The notes under the pieces were generated by a model. That model searched no databases, was not told where the DNA came from, and was given only the letters and a program-made list of their open reading frames with translations. This document shows positions 1 through 5,359 of a stretch of 5,359 bases of DNA, one piece after another. Source of the stretch: Hydrogenophilales bacterium (GTDB lineage Bacteria > Pseudomonadota > Gammaproteobacteria > Burkholderiales > Thiobacillaceae); contig JAABQE010000303.1 of NCBI GenBank assembly GCA_011391655.1, positions 1 through 5,359 on the forward strand, read 5' to 3'. Within the stretch, counting starts at the first letter, position 1, and every line of letters starts with the position of its first letter. The translations under genes and the position numbers were made by a program.

Positions 1-1265
1 CCAAGCCGGGCATGGGTCTGCGCAGCCAGCAGCCATAAACGACGGTCGTCCGGATAAAGCGCCAGTTGCTTGTCGACACGCGCAAGAGCTTCGCCTGCAC
101 GATCGGTGGCCAGCAAAGCGGCGATGTAGCCATATTGCAGCGGGCGATAGTCGGGGTGTGCGTGGCTGCCCGCCTGATAGCGCTGCAAAGCCAGTGTTGT
201 GTTGTCTGCCGCGAGCGCGGTTTGGGCGGCAAGTTGCTGGATCATCGGCCGCATGTTGGGGCCGGACAGCAATTTTTGCACTTCGACTTCAGCTTCCTGG
301 AACTGGCGCGCGCGCAAGAGCGCGCTGACCAGACCATAACGGGCGGCGGCTTCGCTGTTGTAGCGCTTTTCTTGCAGGGTGCTGCGGGCGGCAAGAACGG
401 CATCGGCCGGATTGCTTTCACGTGCACGCAAGCGGGCGCGCACCAGCTGAAAGTCGAGGCTGTCCTGTATTTGCTGATAGGGCGCCGATTCGCTGCGCGC
501 CTCCATGTCGGAGATGCGTTCGCTGGTGAGCGGGTGGCTGCGCAGATAGGCGGGTGCGCTGCTGTCATAGAACCGGCTCGCGCGCTGCATGCGGCCAAAG
601 AAGCTGCTCATGCTGCGTGGGTCGAAGTTGGCGCGGGTGAGCATCTCATATCCCAGACGATCGGCTTCGCGTTCGTAGTCGCGTCCGTAGTTGAGCTGGC
701 TTTGTGCTGAATAGGCCTGAGTCGACGCAATCGCCGCACTTGCCACATTGGGGTTGGAGCGCGCGGCCAGCAGCGCCAGTGCCAGTGCGGCCATGGTTGG
801 CCAGTAGCTCTGGTTTTGCGATGCGACCATGCGGGCGATGTGATCCTGAGTGACATGGGCGATTTCGTGGCCGACCACGCTTGCCAATTCGGATTCGTTT
901 TGTGCGGTGAGCAGCAAACCGGTGTGGACGCCGATATTGCCGCCGGGCATGGCAAACGCGTTGATGGTGGGGTCGTCGACGACGAAGAAGATGAATTCGC
1001 GCTGATTGCGTGTGCTCACCGAGACCAGTTTGTAGCCGAGCTGGTTGAGGTAGCTCTCGATTTCGGGGTCGTCCAGGTAGCGCGGGTCGGAATACACGTC
1101 GCGCATGATGGCGCGCCCCAGCGCTTGCTCTTCCTGGTCTGAAAAGTACTGGCGTGACACTTCGCCCAGATCGGGCAGATCGGCGGCCAGGACAGGCTGG
1201 ATGGCAAGACTGAGGATGAGCAGGGTACGGAGCATCGGCCAGTGAGTGCGGGGAAGGTGCGGCAT
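1..1265 (-). CDS. bepA: BepA-like periplasmic M48 metalloprotease with TPR tail, partial (C-terminus off the left edge)
   Basis: Zinc metalloprotease of peptidase family M48, resembling BepA (YfgC). BepA acts in the periplasm, helping assemble or degrade outer-membrane beta-barrel proteins such as LptD. Numbered from the ATG at 1265, residues 1-27 look like a signal peptide: a short basic stretch, a hydrophobic core LLILSLAI, and a cleavage site after VLA. The family motif NAFAMPGG is at 102-109, the zinc motif HEIAH at 133-137, and the third zinc ligand is probably Glu200 in YEREADRLG. His244 in SHPLTSER matches the place of the switch histidine (H246) of E. coli BepA. From about residue 265 the protein is Ala/Leu-rich and helical, with TPR-like repeats running to the edge. 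About 421 residues are present; E. coli BepA has 487, so roughly 60 are probably missing. The in-frame ATG at 1235 is an alternative start. I prefer 1265 because 1235 leaves only a 17-residue signal peptide. Neither has a clear Shine-Dalgarno site. Family assignment is firm; orthology to BepA is likely. Confidence 0.88.
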   Translation of the reverse strand, partial: MPHLPRTHWPMLRTLLILSLAIQPVLAADLPDLGEVSRQYFSDQEEQALGRAIMRDVYSDPRYLDDPEIESYLNQLGYKLVSVSTRNQREFIFFVVDDPTINAFAMPGGNIGVHTGLLLTAQNESELASVVGHEIAHVTQDHIARMVASQNQSYWPTMAALALALLAARSNPNVASAAIASTQAYSAQSQLNYGRDYEREADRLGYEMLTRANFDPRSMSSFFGRMQRASRFYDSSAPAYLRSHPLTSERISDMEARSESAPYQQIQDSLDFQLVRARLRARESNPADAVLAARSTLQEKRYNSEAAARYGLVSALLRARQFQEAEVEVQKLLSGPNMRPMIQQLAAQTALAADNTTLALQRYQAGSHAHPDYRPLQYGYIAALLATDRAGEALARVDKQLALYPDDRRLWLLAAQTHARL

Positions 1266-1305
1266 TTCGATTACGATGCGAATGTTATCGACAAGGTTCC
1301 TGAAG

Positions 1306-1806
1306 ATGAGCGAATTTACCCATTTTGATGAGCGTGGCCGCGCGGTCATGGTTGACGTGGCTGGCAAGAGTGATACCCGTCGCGTTGCCGTGGCAAGTGG
1401 CAGGATCTACATGTTACCCGATACGCTGACGCGTATTCTGGGCGGGCAGGCGGCCAAGGGCGATGTACTGGGTATCGCGCGCATCGCCGCGATTCAGGCG
1501 ACCAAACGCACCGCCGAATTGATCCCGCTGTGTCATCCCATCGCCCTGACCAAGGTGGGCGTCGAGTTCGAGCACGACGTGGCGGAGTCGTGGATCGCCT
1601 GCACGGTGATCGCTGAAACCGTCGGCAAGACCGGGGTGGAAATGGAAGCGTTAACCGGTGTCAGCGTCGCCTTGTTGACGATCTATGACATGTGCAAGGC
1701 GGTCGATCGCGGGATGCGCATGGACGATATCAAGTTGCTGGAAAAGCAGGGTGGGCGCTCTGGCCATTGGCAATTGGCTCCTGCTGGGGTGGCTCAGCGC
1801 GCCTGA
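1306..1806 (+). CDS. moaC: Cyclic pyranopterin monophosphate synthase MoaC
   Basis: With MoaA, MoaC carries out the first step of molybdenum cofactor synthesis in the cytoplasm: MoaA rearranges GTP to 3',8-cyclo-7,8-dihydro-GTP, and MoaC converts that to cyclic pyranopterin monophosphate. The product is 166 residues (E. coli MoaC is 161) and covers the whole family. Visible signatures are MVDV at 15-18, Lys51, LIPLCHP at 72-78, KTGVEMEAL at 108-116 and TIYDMCKAV at 125-133. Asp128 and Lys131 match the catalytic residues at the same positions in E. coli. The frame stays open back to an ATG at 1246, but the family N-terminus ([11 protein letters not shown]) begins at 1306. The earlier start would add 20 unrelated residues and overlap the divergent protease gene. 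A weak AAGG lies at 1293-1296. moaC is alone on its strand here, with 330 bases before soeA; no other moa gene is visible. Confidence 0.97.
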   Translation: MSEFTHFDERGRAVMVDVAGKSDTRRVAVASGRIYMLPDTLTRILGGQAAKGDVLGIARIAAIQATKRTAELIPLCHPIALTKVGVEFEHDVAESWIACTVIAETVGKTGVEMEALTGVSVALLTIYDMCKAVDRGMRMDDIKLLEKQGGRSGHWQLAPAGVAQRA

Positions 1807-1842
1807 TGCGGGCATGGCAAAAATGGCACGCCGATGTGAATG

Positions 1843-1864
1843 CAGGTAGCACAACCAGGTAGCA
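1843..1864. repeat. 9-base direct repeat, CAGGTAGCA twice, 13-base period
   Basis: CAGGTAGCA occurs at 1843-1851 and again at 1856-1864, separated by CAAC. Both copies are exact. The copies sit just after moaC, more than 270 bases before the soeA start. They could be paired half-sites for a regulator or a small chance duplication; nothing in the sequence decides. The repeat itself is certain, its function unknown. Confidence 0.6.
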
Positions 1865-1917
1865 AAATGCGGTGTTTGCCTCAAATGTCCGCACAAATTA
1901 CAAGGAATTCAATTAGT

Positions 1918-1944
1918 TGGCCTAATAAGGCTATCAGCCGTTTT
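1918..1944 (+). terminator. Two overlapping short hairpins, the second followed by TTTT; possible weak moaC terminator
   Basis: GCCT-AATA-AGGC (1920-1931; a G-T wobble and a T-A pair extend it by two) overlaps GGCT-ATC-AGCC (1929-1939), so the two cannot form together. The second is followed by G and TTTT (1941-1944). Stems of four to six pairs and a four-base T run are weak for an intrinsic terminator. The site is about 115-135 bases beyond the moaC stop and just upstream of the promoter candidate for soeA, where a terminator would make sense. Low confidence in function. Confidence 0.2.
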
Positions 1945-1946
1945 AC

Positions 1947-1976
1947 TTGCCATGGCGGGCGGTAGCCGTGCAAAAT
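1947..1976 (+). promoter_or_regulatory. Weak sigma-70-like promoter candidate for soeAB
   Basis: TTGCCA (1947-1952, five of six matches to the -35 consensus) is followed after 18 bases by CAAAAT (1971-1976, four of six matches to the -10 consensus). It lies in the AT-rich part of the spacer and would give a leader of roughly 150 bases before soeA. A further -10-like element, TATACT at 2000-2005, has no good -35 partner. This is pattern matching only; the true start of transcription could be elsewhere. Confidence 0.2.
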
Positions 1977-2021
1977 AACGCTATATTCGGAATGTTTAAT
2001 ATACTGACATCCCCCCTGCTC

Positions 2022-2035
2022 CATCAGTGCTGATG
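2022..2035. repeat. Perfect inverted repeat CATCAG-TG-CTGATG, operator-like
   Basis: Two exact 6-base arms surround a 2-base centre. The site is about 100 bases upstream of the soeA start and about 16 bases downstream of the TATACT at 2000-2005. A symmetric dyad in this place is what a repressor operator would look like. A 2-base loop makes an RNA hairpin less likely than a DNA-binding site. The palindrome is certain; its role as an operator is inference. Confidence 0.35.
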
Positions 2036-2065
2036 CGCTGGTGTTGCCTCAAGCAGTCACCTAGT

Positions 2066-2140
2066 ATGGACAACCACGCAAGGACATGCGCGGCTTCATT
2101 GAAGCCGGCGGGGATAATTTTGAACCTAGAGGCCGTATGA
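2066..2140 (+). other. 24-codon open frame ending in ATGA overlap with the soeA start (possible leader peptide)
   Basis: An ATG at 2066 opens a 24-residue frame beginning MDNHARTC and ending NLEAV. Its TGA stop (2138-2140) shares bases with the soeA ATG (2137-2139), forming ATGA, the usual arrangement for translational coupling. No good ribosome binding site precedes 2066 and the peptide resembles nothing I recognise. It may be chance, or a leader peptide whose translation carries ribosomes to soeA. Confidence 0.2.
2128..2132 (+). promoter_or_regulatory. Ribosome binding site supporting the soeA start at 2137
   Basis: AGAGG lies four bases before the ATG at 2137. The earlier in-frame ATG at 2086 has AAGGA only one base upstream, too close to work well. 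The 17 extra residues it would add look like read-through leader sequence. The spacing at 2137 is also short, so the call is moderate. Confidence 0.5.
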
Positions 2141-5013
2141 ACGCCAAAATCAAACTCGAAAATCACGACGCGCAGGAAATCAAGTACACCACTTGTTATA
2201 TGTGCGCCTGCCGCTGCGGCATCAAGGTCACGCTGGAGGACAACAAGGTCCGCTTCATCCAGGGCAACCGGAATCATCCGACCAACCAGGGCGTGTTGTG
2301 CGCCAAGGGCTCGGCCGGGATCATGAAGCAGTATTCCACGGCCAAGCTGACCCAGCCGCTGATGCGGAAGCCAGGAACCGAGCGTGGCGAAGGGATTTAC
2401 GAGCCGATTTCGTGGGAGCAGGCACTTGATGTGCTGACCGACCGCCTGGAAGAGATACGCGCGACCGATCCCTCCAAGCTCGGTTTCTTCACCGGACGCG
2501 ACCAGATGCAGGCGTTGACCGGCTTGTGGGCGCAGCAGTTCGGCACCCCGAACTGGTCGGCGCACGGCGGTTTCTGTTCGGTGAACATGGCTGCGGCTGG
2601 CCTCTATTCGATCGGCTTCTCGTTCTGGGAATTCGGCGCGCCCGACTGGGATTACGCAAAATACTTCCTGATGTGGGGCGTGGCGGAAGACCACTCGTCC
2701 AACCCGATCAAGATCGGTCTGGAAAAGCTCAAGCGCAAGGGTGGCAAGTTCGTTACGGTTAACCCCGTCAGGACGGGGTATTCAGCCATCGCCGACGAAT
2801 GGCTGCCGATCAAGCCCGGCATGGACGGTTTGCTGGCCATGTCGATGGTGCACGTGCTGCTGAAGCACGAAAAGTTCGACTATGAATTCCTGGTGCGTTA
2901 CACCAATGCGTCCTGGCTGGTGGTGCAAAGCCCGGGACAAAAGGGCGATGGCCTGTTCCTGCGCGATGAAAACGATCACCCGCTGATCTGGGATATCGAA
3001 AAGGAGGCGTTTAAAAACGGCATTGACGGCGATATCGCGCCAGCCCTGTTCGGCGAGTTTGTGGCGCCCGATGGCCGTCGCGTCAAGACCGTGATGTCGA
3101 TGATGGTTGAGCGTTATCTCGACGTACGTTACGCACCGGAAAACGTGGCGCTCGAATGCGGCCTGCCAGCTGAAACGATCGAGCGCATTGCGCTGGAAAT
3201 GGCGCACGTTGCGTTCCAGGAAACCGTCGAACTGCCGATCGAATGGACCGATGTGTGGGGCCGCAAGCACGACAAGGTCGTGGGCCGTCCGGTGGCGATG
3301 TACGCGATGCGTGGCATTGCAGCGCACTCGAATGGCTTCCACTCCTGCCGCGCGATCCACATGATCCAGATGCTGCTGGGCGCGCTCGATTCGCCGGGCA
3401 ACTTCCGCGCCCGCGCGCCGTACCCGAAGCCGATTCCGCCGCACCAGCTGCCGGAAAACAACATCGACATCATCAACGCGCCCAACACGCCGTTGTCGCG
3501 TCCGCCGCTGGGCTTCCCGACGCGTCCCGAAGACCTGGTGATCGACGAATTCGGCAACCCGCTGCGCATCGACAAGGCCTACTCGTGGGAGGTGCCGATC
3601 GCCTCGCATGGCTTGATGCACATGGTCATCACCAATGCGACCAATCACGATCCCTACGCACTCGATACCTTGATTCTGTTCATGGCCAACATGGCGTGGA
3701 ACTCGACCATGAACACGGCCAACGTGCAGGACATGCTGCGCGCAAAAGACGAAGAAAACTTCGGCGAATACAAGATTCCGTTCCTGGTGGTGATCGACGC
3801 GTTTCATTCAGAAATGACCAATTTCGCCGACCTGATTCTGCCGGACACCACCTATCTCGAGCGCCACGACACCATTTCGCTGCTCGACCGTCCGATTTCC
3901 GAGCCGGATGCGGCGGCCGATGCAATCCGTTATCCGTTGGTCAAGCCGGACCGCGATGTGCGCCCGTGGCAGGAAGTCATGGTCGATCTGGCAGGGCGTT
4001 TGAAGTTTCCTGCTTTCACCAAGCCCGACGGCACGCCCAAGTTCAGCGGTTACAAGGATTTCATCGTCAATTACGAGCGTTCGCCCGGCATCGGCTTCCT
4101 CGCCGGCTGGCGCGGCAAGGACGGCACCAAGTCGCTGAAAGGCGAGCCCAATCCCAACCAGTGGGAAAAGTACATCGAGAATCAGAGCTTCTTCGCCCAC
4201 CACTGGCCGGAGAACCAGAAATACATGCGCTTCGCCAACAAGGATTACCTTGATGTGGCGGCGGACGTGGGTTTCGTCGGCAAGGCCGAGCCGATCATCA
4301 TGCAGTTTTATTCCGAGCCGTTGCAGAAATTCCGCCTGGCTGGGCAGGGCCTGTACGACGGCCCGCAGCCAAACAACCAGGTCGATCGCGAGCGGCTGGT
4401 CAAATACTTCGACCCGCTACCGATGTGGTACGAACCGCTGGAACAGCAGCGCGTGGACAAGGACGAGTACCCCTTCTTCGCGCTAACCCAGCGTCCGATG
4501 TTCATGTACCACTCGTGGGACTCGCAAAACGTGTGGCTGCGTCAGTTGATGGCGCAGAACTACATGTACATGAATGCGCGCAAAGCCGCTGAAATGGGTA
4601 TCAAGGATTTCGACTGGATCTGGGTGGAGTCGCACAACGGCAAAATCCGCTGCCAGGCCAAGACCATGGAAGGCACCCAGGAAGACACCGTCTGGACCTG
4701 GAACGCGATTGGCAAGCAGAAGGGCGCGTGGGGCTTGAAAGAAGATGCGTCCGAGGCGACCAAGGGCTTTTTGCTCAACCACCTGATTTCCGAGCTGCTG
4801 CCGGAAAAGGCCGGTGAGCGCCGCGTCACCAATTCCGACCCGGTGACTGGGCAGGCAGCGTGGTTCGACCTGCGCGTGAAGATATGGAAAGCGGCGCCGG
4901 GCGAGACCGGATCGTGGCCACAGTTCGATGCGCTGAAAAAGCTGCCGGGCGACCGTTACGAGCGTCCCGATGTGCTGCGCTATGACGCCCGTCGCACACA
5001 CGAAAAAAACTGA
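2137..5013 (+). CDS. soeA: Sulfite dehydrogenase (quinone) molybdopterin subunit SoeA
   Basis: Catalytic subunit of the SoeABC sulfite:quinone oxidoreductase, which oxidises sulfite to sulfate at the cytoplasmic face of the membrane and passes electrons through SoeB to the quinone pool. It belongs to the DMSO reductase superfamily (polysulfide/thiosulfate reductase group) and is 958 residues long, close to known SoeA proteins. The N-terminal [4Fe-4S] motif is Cys20-x2-Cys23-x3-Cys27-x27-Cys55, within TTCYMCACRCGI and GVLCAKG. SAHGGFCSVNMA at 141-152 supplies Cys147 as the probable molybdenum ligand. NPVRTGYSAIADEW (209-222) and DLILPDTTYLERHD (565-578) are conserved cofactor-domain segments. 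The region from about 775 to 920 is the C-terminal pterin-dinucleotide-binding domain. There is no twin-arginine signal peptide, unlike PsrA, PhsA, TtrA and ArxA, which argues for a cytoplasmic enzyme. soeB follows after 31 bases, so they probably form an operon. The substrate assignment rests on remembered family resemblance and gene order; a related sulfur or arsenic oxidoreductase is a less likely alternative. Confidence 0.88.
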   Translation: MNAKIKLENHDAQEIKYTTCYMCACRCGIKVTLEDNKVRFIQGNRNHPTNQGVLCAKGSAGIMKQYSTAKLTQPLMRKPGTERGEGIYEPISWEQALDVLTDRLEEIRATDPSKLGFFTGRDQMQALTGLWAQQFGTPNWSAHGGFCSVNMAAAGLYSIGFSFWEFGAPDWDYAKYFLMWGVAEDHSSNPIKIGLEKLKRKGGKFVTVNPVRTGYSAIADEWLPIKPGMDGLLAMSMVHVLLKHEKFDYEFLVRYTNASWLVVQSPGQKGDGLFLRDENDHPLIWDIEKEAFKNGIDGDIAPALFGEFVAPDGRRVKTVMSMMVERYLDVRYAPENVALECGLPAETIERIALEMAHVAFQETVELPIEWTDVWGRKHDKVVGRPVAMYAMRGIAAHSNGFHSCRAIHMIQMLLGALDSPGNFRARAPYPKPIPPHQLPENNIDIINAPNTPLSRPPLGFPTRPEDLVIDEFGNPLRIDKAYSWEVPIASHGLMHMVITNATNHDPYALDTLILFMANMAWNSTMNTANVQDMLRAKDEENFGEYKIPFLVVIDAFHSEMTNFADLILPDTTYLERHDTISLLDRPISEPDAAADAIRYPLVKPDRDVRPWQEVMVDLAGRLKFPAFTKPDGTPKFSGYKDFIVNYERSPGIGFLAGWRGKDGTKSLKGEPNPNQWEKYIENQSFFAHHWPENQKYMRFANKDYLDVAADVGFVGKAEPIIMQFYSEPLQKFRLAGQGLYDGPQPNNQVDRERLVKYFDPLPMWYEPLEQQRVDKDEYPFFALTQRPMFMYHSWDSQNVWLRQLMAQNYMYMNARKAAEMGIKDFDWIWVESHNGKIRCQAKTMEGTQEDTVWTWNAIGKQKGAWGLKEDASEATKGFLLNHLISELLPEKAGERRVTNSDPVTGQAAWFDLRVKIWKAAPGETGSWPQFDALKKLPGDRYERPDVLRYDARRTHEKN

Positions 5014-5044
5014 AGTGGCCAACAGAATTTAATAGCGAGCGAAT

Positions 5045-5359
5045 ATGAGACTTGGATTGGTTGTAGACCTCGATGTATGCGTGGGCTGTCATGCCTGCGC
5101 CATCGCCTGCAAGGAGTGGAACGCCTCCGGCACCATCGGCCCGCTGTCCGACTACCAGCCCTACGGCGCAGAACCGTCGGGCGTGTGGTTCAACCGGATT
5201 CGCCATTATGAAATGGACGAATATCCGAATAACAAAACGGTTAATTTCCCGATGTCGTGCATGCACTGCGAGGACGCGGAATGCGTTACCGTGTGCCCGA
5301 CCGGCGCATCGTACAAGCGCGCCGAAGACGGCATTGTGCTGATCGACCAGGACAAGTGC
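5045..5359 (+). CDS. soeB: Sulfite dehydrogenase iron-sulfur subunit SoeB, partial (C-terminus off the right edge)
   Basis: Ferredoxin-like electron-transfer subunit of the NrfC/PsrB/DmsB type, expected to carry electrons from SoeA to the membrane subunit SoeC. Only the first 105 residues are present; the window ends on a cysteine codon. The first cluster motif is Cys12-x2-Cys15-x2-Cys18-x3-Cys22 (VCVGCHACAIACKEWN). The second is Cys72-x2-Cys75-x4-Cys80-x3-Cys84-Pro (SCMHCEDAECVTVCP). Cys105 would be the first ligand of a third group. Family members usually hold four clusters, so about half of the protein is missing. There is no signal peptide: the first cluster starts at residue 12, which fits a cytoplasmic location with SoeA. 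The start at 5045 is 31 bases after the soeA stop, preceded by only a weak purine-rich GCGAGCGA. The family is clear; the name soeB depends on the soeA call. Confidence 0.88.
   Translation, partial: MRLGLVVDLDVCVGCHACAIACKEWNASGTIGPLSDYQPYGAEPSGVWFNRIRHYEMDEYPNNKTVNFPMSCMHCEDAECVTVCPTGASYKRAEDGIVLIDQDKC

Larger units (their letters stand above)
1807..2136. other. Non-coding spacer between moaC and soeA
   Basis: This 330-base gap has no gene I can support on either strand. The minus-strand open frames crossing it are shadows without family character. It holds a 9-base direct repeat (1843-1864), two overlapping short hairpins (1918-1944), an AT-rich patch at about 1890-2010 that would suit a promoter, a perfect inverted repeat (2022-2035), and most of a 24-codon open frame running into the soeA start. 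I found no tRNA, riboswitch or strong intrinsic terminator. It most likely contains the 3' end of the moaC transcript and the promoter and leader of soeAB. Confidence 0.8.

Noticed and set aside
66..710. 214-codon plus-strand open frame opposite the protease gene
   Set aside because: It lies antisense to a well-supported M48/TPR protein with motif conservation; its translation has no recognisable domain. It is a shadow of a GC-rich gene.
1246..1305. Upstream start for moaC at 1246
   Set aside because: It adds 20 residues not found in MoaC proteins and would overlap the divergent protease start; 1306 matches the family N-terminus.
1824..1845. Sigma-54-like TGGCACG in the spacer after moaC
   Set aside because: The -24-like half is good, but no TTGC-type -12 element follows at the required distance.
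1949..1956. 8-base palindrome GCCATGGC in the spacer
   Set aside because: Short self-complementary words of this kind are expected by chance in GC-rich DNA; nothing links it to a regulator.
1807..2136. Molybdenum cofactor riboswitch or other structured RNA between moaC and soeA
   Set aside because: I see no long paired stems or recognised Moco-motif architecture, only hairpins of four to six pairs.
2782..3807. 341-codon minus-strand open frame inside soeA
   Set aside because: It is antisense to the conserved core of SoeA, rich in His/Arg/Val as expected from reverse reading of GC-rich codons, with no domain or ribosome binding site supporting it.
3243..4253. 336-codon plus-strand open frame within soeA in another frame
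   Set aside because: Arg/Ala/His-rich translation typical of an out-of-frame reading; soeA is continuous and intact across it.

Overview
The window holds four protein-coding genes and one long non-coding gap. The base composition is GC-rich, the sulfite-oxidising enzyme resembles those of chemolithotrophic and phototrophic sulfur bacteria, and the chaperone-protease is of a proteobacterial type. Together these suggest a sulfur-oxidising proteobacterium. A betaproteobacterium of the Thiobacillus/Sulfuricella/Gallionellales kind is my best guess, but the sequence here does not prove it.

Layout. Positions 1-1265 on the minus strand carry most of a periplasmic M48-family metalloprotease with a TPR tail (BepA-like); its C-terminus lies beyond the left edge. 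It diverges from moaC (1306-1806, plus strand), which makes the cyclic pyranopterin monophosphate precursor of the molybdenum cofactor. A 330-base spacer (1807-2136) follows. It includes an AT-rich patch with several short repeats, a perfect 6-2-6 inverted repeat, a weak promoter candidate, and a 24-codon open frame whose stop overlaps the soeA start codon as ATGA. Then come soeA (2137-5013) and the first 105 codons of soeB (5045 to the right edge), the start of a soeAB(C) operon.

How the genes work together. SoeA is the molybdopterin catalytic subunit of the cytoplasmic, membrane-attached sulfite:quinone oxidoreductase. SoeB is the ferredoxin-like electron-transfer subunit. An NrfD-type membrane anchor (SoeC) is expected just past the right edge but is not seen. 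SoeA has no twin-arginine signal, which fits sulfite oxidation on the cytoplasmic side. SoeA needs a bis-pyranopterin guanine dinucleotide molybdenum cofactor, and MoaC acts early in making that cofactor, so a cofactor gene lies directly upstream of a cofactor-dependent enzyme. The BepA-like protease is an outer-membrane quality-control factor with no evident link to sulfur metabolism.

I see no undescribed system here. The points most worth a second look are the soeA leader (ATGA overlap, operator-like dyad, start choice) and the moaC-soeA linkage.
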